Shown here in pieces: positions 1 through 8,098 of a stretch of DNA of 64,000 nucleotides. The stretch covers positions 1 to 64,000 of the forward strand of contig NZ_RQZH01000007.1 of assembly GCF_003932845.1 (NCBI RefSeq), read 5' to 3'. Each line of letters starts with the position of its first letter. The first letter of the stretch is position 1. A program made the position numbers and the translations under genes. The notes under the pieces were generated by a model. The model was not told where the DNA came from. It made no database searches and was given only the letters and a program-made list of their open reading frames with translations. This DNA is from Prevotella sp. OH937_COT-195. Its GTDB lineage: Bacteria > Bacteroidota > Bacteroidia > Bacteroidales > Bacteroidaceae.

Positions 1-46
1 CGAGGTTAAATGATTGGACATACAATACAAAGTTAATTAATCTTAG

Positions 47-76
47 GGAGACTCAGGTCTCCTTTCTTCTTTTTTT
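47..76 (+). terminator. Intrinsic terminator of an off-window gene
   Basis: A 6-bp perfect stem (GGAGAC / GTCTCC) with a TCAG loop is followed by a T-rich run (TTTCTTCTTTTTTT). It would end a plus-strand gene that lies left of the window. Confidence 0.65.
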
Positions 77-628
77 GTATTGCCGTCGGACGCTCCCGGG
101 GACTTTGCGCCCCCGCCGCCGTGGCGACCCCCGCAGTGTTTTTCATGGATTTAAGGCTGCGCAGGAACAAAAAACGTTGCGTTTCTAAATGGAATCTTCA
201 CTCTTTTAAACAAGCGTTTGCGAAAAAAAGAGATTACACAATGTTTATCAAAAAGAGCGCGAACAACATATCCGAAGAATGTAAACAAAACACATTCGCA
301 ACAAATAACAATACATTGGGAAAGGAAAAACGTTATCACACACAACTGTCGTCTCACCGATTCGGGTGATATTGTCAACCCAAACCGCCTGAATTGGTTG
401 AAAACTGATAAACCATTGGTTGAATCAAAATAACGTTAAACATTAAAGACAGAGATACAATTTATCATAAGTTTTATATAAAAGTAGATTTCTTCCCACC
501 ATACGGATTATCTTGTTGCCATGTTCCAAGAACGTCCATATACCAATAAGGGGTGGACAAAATACCGAAAGCCAAGGGAAAAATTAAACTTTTCTACATC
601 AAAGCAATACTTTTACAAATATTATTAG
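77..628. other. Intergenic stretch without a convincing gene
   Basis: Positions 83-140 form a strikingly GC-rich patch (runs of CCCGGGG, GCCCCCGCCGCCG, GACCCCC) inside otherwise AT-rich DNA. The rest holds short open frames on both strands, none with a plausible protein composition, start context or neighbour relation. I see no RNA gene fold that I can name. Confidence 0.4.
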
Positions 629-636
629 TAATTTTG
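629..636 (+). promoter_or_regulatory. Putative -7 promoter element (TAATTTTG)
   Basis: Matches the Bacteroidota -7 consensus TAnnTTTG, about 73 nt upstream of the receptor gene at 710. No clear -33 TTTG box is seen. Confidence 0.4.
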
Positions 637-709
637 TAATTGCATATCAAGTTTTTATTATCAAACAAAAATATGTGAAACTTCTTTTATCAAGAAATGT
701 TGATGAAGC

Positions 710-3052
710 ATGATTAAAGGGTGTTATAATTGTTATAAAGAAAAGATGTTCCTGTTCTTTTTCTTGTGTTCCGTACAAATTTGCTACGGGCAAGGATTTT
801 ATATCAAAGGAACTCTTAAGGATGCTTCAACTCTGAATCCGGTGGAAGCAGCTCAAGTGATTTTATTGAGGGACAGCACTATAATGCCCAAGTATCATAC
901 ATTAAGCAGTCTTGACGGTAAGTTTACACTCGAAAATATTCCCGCTTCATCATACCGCCTGCAAATTTCTTGCATGGGCTATAAACAGACACAGATATCT
1001 ATTATAGAGTTGACAAAGAATATTGATTTAGGTGAAGTCTTTGTAGAAGAAAAACCTATGGAACTCAGTGAGGTTACAGTTTCTGCAACTGTGCAATCTA
1101 AAGCGGACCGATGGGTATATTATCCTTCAGATGTTATCAAGAAACAGGGTGTAGATGCTTACGATATTCTCCAACGTATGAATTTACCCGATCTCCGATT
1201 TGATATGATTAATCATTCCTTGTCTTCATTAAAGCAAGGCACATTACAAATCCGTATCAATGGCGTACTCTCTCAACAATCCGATTTAATTGCTTTGCAA
1301 CCTCAGGATATAGCCAAGATAGAGTACGTGGATAATCCCGGGATTGCTTATGGTGAAGGGGTGAGTGCCGTAATCTTAATTAAAACGAAACAGCAATACG
1401 AGGGACTTCAAGGTGGGAGTAGGCTTTTAAGTGCAGTTACAACGAACATGGGTAGTGCTTATGCTTACTTTAAATGGATCGGGAAAGTCGATTTCTTGAA
1501 TCTGAAGATTAATGGACAGTATCAAGATGTTAGAGGAATTTATGCCAATAACACACAGAAATTCAATTATCCGACATCCGCCATGACACTAAACTCTGTT
1601 GGAGAAGATGGACGAAGCAAACATTGGAATGGTGACATACAATTAGATTACAACCATTCTATCGACAACCGTAATTCTTTTTTCAATGCAACCGTAAAGT
1701 ATAGCGGTCTGTGGCAACCAAAGAATAACTCTGTTGGCAATGTTTGGAAAAATGACGTCCCAACTTTCACAGAGATATTAAGTCGAAAGAACAAAACTCA
1801 CAACATAATGCTTGAGTTCTATCTTGATAAATCGTTTTCAAATAAATCCAATCTGCTGGCAAGTCTGACAGGAACTCATATTACAAGCAATTATAACAGA
1901 TGGTACAACAAAGAATACACCAATAATTCTTTGTCGAAATATGAGAGTGCATACGATGTGAACGGAAAGCATCATTCGATAATTGGAGAAATTATTTACA
2001 AATATCCATTGACAGAATGTCATTGGCTAACCGTTGGCACTTATGAGCGTTATTCTCATACAGATAATATTTATACTATGACAGAAAGTGTAAATCCAAT
2101 TTCTCTCCTAAACTTCAATAGTTATAATTATTTGGAGTTTAGCGGTGCATTTGGAAAGTTATCTTACTCTTTGGGAGGAGGTTATTCTTTTTATCGAATT
2201 AAAAACAACAGCATTCTTTCGCAATACCATTTTTTTCGCCCTTCTCTGTCTCTGTCTATTCCGTTGTTAAAAAAGTTTCGCCTACAATACCATTTAAACA
2301 TCAACCCTCAAGAGCCGACATTGGCTATGCGTTCGGATTTTAGTCAAACAATCTCAGAATATGAAATAAGTAAGGGAAATCCTTATCTCAAACCCTATCA
2401 ATCATACAGCAATCAAGTATCGCTGAGTTTTCGCAGAACAGATACCTTTCTGAGTTTAACGGCTTATTTGCAGTACAACAAGCATCCTTTCACGAATAAT
2501 CCACCATATTACGATCCTAAGATAGATAAATTTGTATATACTATATCAAACCAGAAGAGTTTCACACATACCCAGATTCGCATGTATGCAAGTCAAAAGT
2601 TGTTTTCACAAGCACTCAATCTGTCGGGCTATCTTACGCTTAATCGTTATATCAATGACGGATTGAAGTTTTCAACCTCATATACAGGTTTATTGGGAGG
2701 ATTAACCATCAGTTACGATCAACCCAAATGGGGAGTCCTTGCCAGTTATAGAACAGCTATTAGTTACATGTTCAATGAAACCAAAACTCGCATGGCTCCA
2801 AATCTTCAGTTGAGTGCTTATTATAATATTCACAGAATACGTTGCTCTATAAGCATCAATAACCCTTTTATGAATCCAGTTAACACCATAGAAGTCAACA
2901 GCAAAGCTATACAAGGACAAACGCATAAATATCAAAAATACAATAGCAACTTGGTAACGATTGCATTCAGTTACAATTTCAGAATTGGAAAAACTCGCAA
3001 TCCGCAAAAACAAATAAACAACACTGATACAGATAACGGAGTTGTCAGGTGA
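710..3052 (+). CDS. Outer-membrane beta-barrel receptor, TonB-dependent receptor-like
   Basis: The 780-residue protein starts with a hydrophobic export signal ending near YGQG. A carboxypeptidase-regulatory-like beta-sandwich follows (about residues 33-115, with SSLDGKFTLENIPASSYRL and CMGYKQ typical of that fold). Next comes a plug-like segment (about 120-225, with VTVSATV, LQIRINGV, VSAVILIKTK), then a long beta-barrel of alternating aromatic strands. This is the outer-membrane beta-barrel family common in Bacteroidota; the substrate cannot be inferred. The first ATG gives a 12-residue hydrophilic leader before MFLFFFLCSV, so the start at 746 is an equally good choice. There is no SusD partner or anti-sigma gene nearby, so it is an orphan receptor. 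It has its own putative promoter and no obvious terminator. Confidence 0.8.
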   Translation: MIKGCYNCYKEKMFLFFFLCSVQICYGQGFYIKGTLKDASTLNPVEAAQVILLRDSTIMPKYHTLSSLDGKFTLENIPASSYRLQISCMGYKQTQISIIELTKNIDLGEVFVEEKPMELSEVTVSATVQSKADRWVYYPSDVIKKQGVDAYDILQRMNLPDLRFDMINHSLSSLKQGTLQIRINGVLSQQSDLIALQPQDIAKIEYVDNPGIAYGEGVSAVILIKTKQQYEGLQGGSRLLSAVTTNMGSAYAYFKWIGKVDFLNLKINGQYQDVRGIYANNTQKFNYPTSAMTLNSVGEDGRSKHWNGDIQLDYNHSIDNRNSFFNATVKYSGLWQPKNNSVGNVWKNDVPTFTEILSRKNKTHNIMLEFYLDKSFSNKSNLLASLTGTHITSNYNRWYNKEYTNNSLSKYESAYDVNGKHHSIIGEIIYKYPLTECHWLTVGTYERYSHTDNIYTMTESVNPISLLNFNSYNYLEFSGAFGKLSYSLGGGYSFYRIKNNSILSQYHFFRPSLSLSIPLLKKFRLQYHLNINPQEPTLAMRSDFSQTISEYEISKGNPYLKPYQSYSNQVSLSFRRTDTFLSLTAYLQYNKHPFTNNPPYYDPKIDKFVYTISNQKSFTHTQIRMYASQKLFSQALNLSGYLTLNRYINDGLKFSTSYTGLLGGLTISYDQPKWGVLASYRTAISYMFNETKTRMAPNLQLSAYYNIHRIRCSISINNPFMNPVNTIEVNSKAIQGQTHKYQKYNSNLVTIAFSYNFRIGKTRNPQKQINNTDTDNGVVR

Positions 3053-3602
3053 GTATGATCTAAAATGCAATAAAAGAAACTTGTCATATCATATTATTAT
3101 TTTTCGTAATTTTGTTTTAACTTCATGGGAAGAAAAGTCGTGAAACACGATCGTTTATAATTTCTTCATTTGTTGCTTCATTTCCTCGAATAATTTCTGT
3201 TTCAGTTCCTTGAAAAAATTGATTGTCGGGATTGAGTTTTTATGGCTTTTCGTAATTCCTCATCACATCAATGTAGTAAAGTTGACCGTTCCGGACAAGA
3301 TTCCGCACGATACATATCATGTATTGGATACCGCGGAGGGTACATATATCTGATCGGCAGGCGTTCTTCATCTTCTCCATTTATTATCAATAAAAGTTGT
3401 GGAAGCGGAATATCTCTGCAACTTCACAAATGATATCCAAACAGTCACAAACAAGTATCAACTATCATGACGGGATTTCCACAAATCTTTCGTCATGATT
3501 GACAGCATATAATTTGTTGCCGAATAAACTTCTATATTATTGGCATCTGTATGGAATCGAACATTTTTCATATCGGAATCATGTTAATTATTAGTTTTTT
3601 AT
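3053..3602. other. Intergenic stretch, possibly holding a decayed minus-strand fragment
   Basis: No intact gene. On the minus strand around 3210-3360 a frame reads a protein-like piece (RNLVRNGQLYYIDVMRN then EKP and a stop), and a neighbouring frame continues with a lysine/glutamate-rich stretch. This could be a frameshifted remnant, but I cannot assign a family. The plus-strand open frame at 3242-3433 is low-complexity serine-rich and not credible. Confidence 0.3.
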
Positions 3603-3610
3603 TACCTTTG
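3603..3610 (+). promoter_or_regulatory. Putative -7 promoter element (TACCTTTG)
   Basis: Perfect TAnnTTTG match 28 nt upstream of the alpha/beta hydrolase start, giving a short leader of about 20 nt. Confidence 0.65.
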
Positions 3611-3638
3611 CAACATTAATCAAAATCACACTGAGTTT

Positions 3639-4868
3639 ATGAAAAAGATTTGTTTTTGCTTGTTTATGCTCTGCATCTCCACCGTGGCATTGGCACAGTC
3701 GCTTTCCGGAACATGGAGCGGTAAACTGAAAGCAGGGTCGCTGACTCTTACAATTGTGTTCCATTTTTCAGAAAAAACATGCAAGATGGACGTTACGGAA
3801 CAAGGGGCAAAGGGAGTGCCCACAGAGGTAATACATATAGACAATGATTCGGTGAGCCTCGCAGTGCCAAGCATTATGATGACATACACGGCTAAAATGA
3901 GGGGCGACTCTCTTGAAGGAACATTCCATCAGCGCGGTTTCTCGGCACCACTGAATCTTAAACGCGGCGAGGAGAAACTGAACAGACCGCAAGAGCCGAA
4001 ACTACCGCTGCAATACACAACAAAGGAAGTAACATTTGTCAATACCGACGCCAAAACCATTCTCACCGGTACACTCTCCTATCCCACAGACTACAAGCCG
4101 GGGAAGCGCGTGCCGGTGGTACTTATGGTAACGGGAAGCGGACAGGAGAATCGTGACGAGGAACTTTTCGGGCACCGACCTTTCTTGGTGGTTGCCGATT
4201 GGCTGGCGCGCAACGGAATAGCATCGTTGCGATACGACGACCGCGGATACGGCGAGTCGAGGGGTGATGCGACAAAAGCCACAAGTCGTGATTTTGCCGA
4301 CGATGCCAAAGCAGGCATCAAATGGTTGCGACATACGGGGGAGTTCGACAAGGTGGGCATACTCGGACACAGCGAAGGAGCCATGATAGCATTCATGCTC
4401 GGACAAGAACAGGTACCTGATTTCATAGTGAGTTGGGCTGGTCCGGCAATTCCCATCGACACACTGATGCAGCAACAACTGTCAATGTTATACAGTGCAA
4501 TGGGCGTACAGAAAGAGATGTTGCCGAAGACGGCAGCCGAGGCAAAAAAGATGATGCTGGGACAGTTCGACAACGAATGGATGCGTTATTTCATAAACTA
4601 TGACCCCACGGAAGCCGTTAAAAGTACCCGCTGTCCGGTGTTCGCACTGAACGGTGACAAGGACATGAACGTGCCAGCCGAGCCCAATATTGCCGCATTA
4701 CGCACTTTACTGCCTGCTAACGATAAGAACAAAACAAAGATTTATCCGGGTCTGAACCACATGCTGCAACACTGCACCACAGGACATCCCAACGAAATAA
4801 GCACAATAGAAGAAACAATATCTCCGGAGGTATTGAAAGACATGTCTGACTGGATAAACAGCCTTTAA
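3639..4868 (+). CDS. Secreted alpha/beta hydrolase (serine esterase/peptidase-like)
   Basis: The 409-residue protein has a signal peptide (KKICFCLFMLCISTVALAQ). A small N-terminal beta domain follows (residues ~22-115, GTWSGKLKAGSLTLTIVF), then an alpha/beta hydrolase fold. Visible catalytic elements are the nucleophile elbow GHSEGAM (Ser about residue 246), an acid in NGDKDMNVP and a histidine in PGLNHMLQ, in the correct order for a Ser-Asp-His triad. The family includes esterases and serine aminopeptidase-like enzymes; the substrate is not predictable. It probably acts in the periplasm. It is monocistronic with its own -7 element and faces the SusC/D operon convergently. Confidence 0.85.
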   Translation: MKKICFCLFMLCISTVALAQSLSGTWSGKLKAGSLTLTIVFHFSEKTCKMDVTEQGAKGVPTEVIHIDNDSVSLAVPSIMMTYTAKMRGDSLEGTFHQRGFSAPLNLKRGEEKLNRPQEPKLPLQYTTKEVTFVNTDAKTILTGTLSYPTDYKPGKRVPVVLMVTGSGQENRDEELFGHRPFLVVADWLARNGIASLRYDDRGYGESRGDATKATSRDFADDAKAGIKWLRHTGEFDKVGILGHSEGAMIAFMLGQEQVPDFIVSWAGPAIPIDTLMQQQLSMLYSAMGVQKEMLPKTAAEAKKMMLGQFDNEWMRYFINYDPTEAVKSTRCPVFALNGDKDMNVPAEPNIAALRTLLPANDKNKTKIYPGLNHMLQHCTTGHPNEISTIEETISPEVLKDMSDWINSL

Positions 4869-5048
4869 TATATTTATGTCTTGAAGCCGGTTTTCTTTTT
4901 AAGAGTATAAAAACTCGGCAAGACGAATTACTTCCGAGGAGGGCTTGAAAAACAATTCTGCATGGAACTTTTATTCTATATCTCATAGGAATACGTTCTG
5001 CTACAAGTTGATAACGAGCATGTTCATCATTAGACAGAAACGGCTCGG

Positions 5049-5109
5049 CAATTTCGCCGAAATTAGTGAACAAAACCGCTGAAATTGGTCGGTAAATTCG
5101 GTGGTTTTG
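5049..5109. repeat. 22-bp-period palindromic repeat array R1 (3 units)
   Basis: Three 17-bp units at 5049, 5071 and 5093, separated by 5-bp spacers (gtgaa, gtcgg), so the period is exactly 22 bp. Units are CAATTTCGCCGAAATTA, CAAAACCGCTGAAATTG and TAAATTCGGTGGTTTTG, each an imperfect palindrome around a CGsCG core. The array lies between convergent genes. Four more arrays of this family are in the window. Confidence 0.85.
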
Positions 5110-5259
5110 CAGTATTGTCAGGCACAAATCAGATGCCGGTTCGGAATAAGAAATAACGTAAGCGGTTAGAGACATCTGCAAAATTAGTTACTTTTGATTA
5201 TGTCTCAGCATGGCATTATTCTCGCAATGTATTCATAAGCGTAGGAAGAATAAAAGAAA

Positions 5260-5289
5260 TTGGCAGGCATGATTTTTCACGCCTGCCAA
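5260..5289 (-). terminator. Intrinsic terminator of the SusC/D operon
   Basis: Perfect 9-bp stem TTGGCAGGC / GCCTGCCAA. On the minus strand it is followed by a T-rich tract. It lies just 3' of the last lipoprotein gene of the operon. Confidence 0.75.
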
Positions 5290-5318
5290 CAATAAAGAGT
5301 CTGTTTCACAAATAAAGA

Positions 5319-5831
5319 CTATTCGGTAAATCCCGAATGGCGTGTACCTGCAATTCTGTATGTCAGGTTTTTAGTGTCATCGGAGAATTTCGCATTGAAT
5401 ACGATGCTGTCTGCCGGCATGCCGTGAATGTTGTGTCCTTTCTTAAGCAAAACCCTGCCTTCGGTTATGGTGACATTACCTGCATTTTCATCGTTAACAT
5501 CGTATTTTGTATCGTTGCACGAGAAAGTCTTTGCACCATAATTTATTGGAATTATGAATTTCATGTTCCAAAACGCATTTCCACAATTCAAGTCCATCCA
5601 CATGTTATTATCCACGTTCTGGGCGGTGTTGTAAGTTCTGAGATTAAATTCTCCGGCAGCCGCGGGAGTAACCGTGCCGTCACTATTAAGCACAACAATG
5701 GTTACGTCCCAAAAACCGGCCATGTCTTGCACATTGGTTCCTCCGGGTTCCTCGTCTGTTTCAAGACTGCAAGAATTGAGACCGAAAACAGCCATTGCGG
5801 CGAACATTAACATTGAAATATATTTCTTCAT
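5319..5831 (-). CDS. Lipid-binding-like lipoprotein, fourth gene of SusC/D operon
   Basis: A 170-residue lipoprotein: an export signal ends in a lipobox-like LNSCS, so Cys is likely lipidated and followed by acidic residues (SLETDEEPGG), as in surface-exposed Bacteroidota lipoproteins. The remainder (AGFWDVTIVVLNSDG, NVTITEGRVLLKKG, DSIVFNAKFSDD) resembles the small lipocalin-like lipid-binding putative hydrolase family found beside SusC/SusD pairs; this is recall of family pattern. I chose ATG at 5831 instead of the TTG two codons upstream. It lies 6 nt downstream of the Ig-like lipoprotein gene and ends the operon before a strong terminator. It probably sits with the importer at the cell surface. 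Confidence 0.65.
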   Translation of the reverse strand: MKKYISMLMFAAMAVFGLNSCSLETDEEPGGTNVQDMAGFWDVTIVVLNSDGTVTPAAAGEFNLRTYNTAQNVDNNMWMDLNCGNAFWNMKFIIPINYGAKTFSCNDTKYDVNDENAGNVTITEGRVLLKKGHNIHGMPADSIVFNAKFSDDTKNLTYRIAGTRHSGFTE

Positions 5832-5837
5832 AACCAA

Positions 5838-6551
5838 TTATTTTTTATTTTTTTCCAATACTACAACAAACTTCATTCCGGCATAGTCGGTTGTCCATGA
5901 CAACTTTCCGGTTTCCGAGTCGAAATTTCCGTTTACGGCATCGAAAGAGTCGCCGAAGCATTCATTAAATCCGTTCAGTCCGGTAATGGTCATATCCTTA
6001 TGCAGCCATATCATGCCTTTCATGGCAGTAAAATCTCCATACTGCGGATAAACAAGCTGTGCATAATATCCGCCGAAGAGGTCGTCAACATAGAACACAC
6101 CCGGAGCAATCTTTTTAATGTTTACTTTGAAACCCGGGAATTCGGTAACTCCTTTAGATGTCTCGCGGTATGTACCGTTCACGGTTATGTATCCTCCGGA
6201 GATGTCTGCGGTAACTTCGGGGTCATATACCACTACAACTCGTGTTACGGAAGATGAAAATCCGTCAGATCCCACTCCCGAATAAGTGACATAGTATATT
6301 CCCGGTTTGTTAACATCGACATCTATCTTAGTGGTAATTTTATCGGTATAGTCCTCGCCGCCCAATGTTGCCTTGCAGCCCGGATCGACATACGCCTCCC
6401 CGACGGGACACATTAATGTGTCTTTTCCTTGTATCTCAAATCTCACATAGTAAGTAAGACGCGAGTCGGTAAATTCTTCGTCTTCGCTGCATGCCACGAA
6501 ACCAAGCATCATAAGGCAAAGGGTCAGACTGTATAAAAAATATTTCTTCAT
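5838..6551 (-). CDS. Ig-like-fold lipoprotein (DUF5012/BT2262-type), third gene of SusC/D operon
   Basis: A 237-residue lipoprotein with signal and lipobox (MLGFVACSEDEE). Residues ~30-110 form a bacterial Ig-like domain (VGEAYVDPGCKATLGGEDYTDKI, GIYYVTYSGVGSDGFSSSVTRVVVV), close in style to the HYR/DUF5011-type domains. The C-terminal half (DISGGYITVNGTYRE to WTTDYAGMKFVVVLEKNKK) is a separate beta-rich domain. Its place between SusD and a small lipid-binding-like lipoprotein matches the Bacteroides BT2261-2264 arrangement, where extra lipoproteins cover the SusC/D complex. The role is therefore inferred as an accessory surface subunit of the importer. Confidence 0.7.
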   Translation of the reverse strand: MKKYFLYSLTLCLMMLGFVACSEDEEFTDSRLTYYVRFEIQGKDTLMCPVGEAYVDPGCKATLGGEDYTDKITTKIDVDVNKPGIYYVTYSGVGSDGFSSSVTRVVVVYDPEVTADISGGYITVNGTYRETSKGVTEFPGFKVNIKKIAPGVFYVDDLFGGYYAQLVYPQYGDFTAMKGMIWLHKDMTITGLNGFNECFGDSFDAVNGNFDSETGKLSWTTDYAGMKFVVVLEKNKK

Positions 6552-6586
6552 TGTCTTATAATTTAAGTTGTTACATAATATTCCGC

Positions 6587-8080
6587 TTACTTAACATCCC
6601 AGAAAACGGGGTCGCTCATTTTCTTCTCTGCCGGTGTGTTCTTGTTCAGACGGCGTGCTGTTCCCGGATAAGGGATACGCTTGGCAAGTCCGCCGGCCTG
6701 TATATAGTTCACCGCGGGAACAATCATCTCTCCCGGATTGTATCCGTCTTTCTTGTCGAATACATCTTTTGCGTTGAGAGAGGTAAGTTTCGGCACGTCC
6801 GTGCGGCGTATCTCAGACCAAGCCTCCATGTGGTTTCTCATGAAGAAAGCAACCCATTTCTGCATATAAATGAGGTTTAGTTTATCTTCATTCGATCCTA
6901 AGTTGGTTATGTCAACCAAAGCACCGGATAGGAAGTCGGCTGCCTTATCTGCCATTCCGCGCGATGCGAAATCGGCTTTTACACCGTTCTCGTATGCCGT
7001 GGCTGCCGCTGCGGGGTCATTGTTGAATCGCAACTGCACTTCTGCGATGAGGAATTGTAGTTCGCTCTGACTGAAGATGCAAATCGGTTCTGCCTTCATT
7101 ACCTCAACATTTATCGAACTAACATTGGCATTTTTCCATTCTCCGCCATTCCAATCTTTCAGAACAGTCTTTGCTCCGGGTATCTGTCCCACAAACTCAT
7201 CTGCCTTGCTGTTTTTCAATATCCCGTAATTAATTCGCGGGTCGTTCGTAGCCTTGTAGTAACTTACGATTGGGTGTGCCGCCACATAATTTAGTGTTTT
7301 CAATCTAAAGAATGCCCCGTACCATGGATTGTACTGACCTTCTGCATTTGTGAACACGTTGAATGCCACGTCTCCCTCAAAGAACTTGTTGGCAGCAACG
7401 AGTGCCTTAACCTTTTCGGTATATGCGGCAGCATCTATGCCTGCATCTATCATGCGCAGATATATGCGCAAACGCAGTGCATTCGCAAAACCTTTCCACC
7501 CATTGACATTGCTTTTGAATATCGGGTCTTTCATCGTTATGCTGCTCACCCCGATGTTTGCCTCCGCCTCATCGAGTTCATTCAATACACTTTCGAATAT
7601 GGTTTTGCCATCGTCCCATTTCGGTGTTGGAATGTCGCTGCCATTCAATGCTTCTTTGTAAGGCACATCGCTCATGTTATCCACGAGAAGTTGATAGCCC
7701 CACACTCTCAACACTTTGCAAACATATATATCTGCCGGAACGTTGGTTTTGGAAAGTATGTCGTTTATGTCGGCAAATGCTCCGGCGTAAATATTTCGGT
7801 AGCAACGGTCGATTGTGTTGCTGCTCTCATCGAGGTTCAGTTCGGCAAGATTGTTATACTGGTTTGCCTCCGGTCTCTGATCGAAATACTGTGCGAAGAA
7901 ACCGGCATAGGTAAACATCTGGTCGCCGAGTGCATTGGCAATATAGTTTTCTGCCGATGGCAACACGAGATCCGGTGTTACGTCGTCTCCCGTTGCATAA
8001 TTCGGGTTGTCGTTAATATTTAATGCGCAACTCGAGAACATCAGTAAACTCGCTGCTGAATATAATAATATCTTTTTCAT
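6587..8080 (-). CDS. SusD/RagB-like nutrient-binding outer-membrane lipoprotein
   Basis: A 497-residue protein with signal peptide and lipobox (LLMFSSCALNINDNPN). The N-terminal stretch NPNYATGDDVTPDLVLPSAE, followed by a helical TPR-like scaffold (FAQYFDQRPEANQYNNLAEL, MIDAGIDAAAYTEKVKALV, WVAFFMRNHMEAWSEIRRT), fits the SusD-like family 2 subgroup. It is expected to sit on the cell surface as the lid of the SusC barrel encoded 18 nt upstream, capturing the ligand before TonB-driven import. The subgroup and the downstream accessory lipoproteins suggest peptide rather than glycan import; no glycoside hydrolase is nearby. The stop is TAA at 6587. Confidence 0.9.
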   Translation of the reverse strand: MKKILLYSAASLLMFSSCALNINDNPNYATGDDVTPDLVLPSAENYIANALGDQMFTYAGFFAQYFDQRPEANQYNNLAELNLDESSNTIDRCYRNIYAGAFADINDILSKTNVPADIYVCKVLRVWGYQLLVDNMSDVPYKEALNGSDIPTPKWDDGKTIFESVLNELDEAEANIGVSSITMKDPIFKSNVNGWKGFANALRLRIYLRMIDAGIDAAAYTEKVKALVAANKFFEGDVAFNVFTNAEGQYNPWYGAFFRLKTLNYVAAHPIVSYYKATNDPRINYGILKNSKADEFVGQIPGAKTVLKDWNGGEWKNANVSSINVEVMKAEPICIFSQSELQFLIAEVQLRFNNDPAAAATAYENGVKADFASRGMADKAADFLSGALVDITNLGSNEDKLNLIYMQKWVAFFMRNHMEAWSEIRRTDVPKLTSLNAKDVFDKKDGYNPGEMIVPAVNYIQAGGLAKRIPYPGTARRLNKNTPAEKKMSDPVFWDVK

Positions 8081-8098
8081 ATAGTTATCTCCTGTCCT

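Noticed and set aside
381..420. Possible sixth copy of the 17-bp palindromic unit (CAAACCGCCTGAATTG)
   Set aside because: Only one partial unit with no neighbour at 22 bp; not enough to call.
3242..3433. 63-codon plus-strand frame
   Set aside because: Serine-rich, no upstream promoter or neighbour; the opposite strand looks more like a decayed fragment but is also unassignable.
4002..4573. Two 158-160-codon minus-strand frames in the alpha/beta hydrolase
   Set aside because: They overlap a well-supported gene with an intact catalytic triad and have no protein-like pattern.
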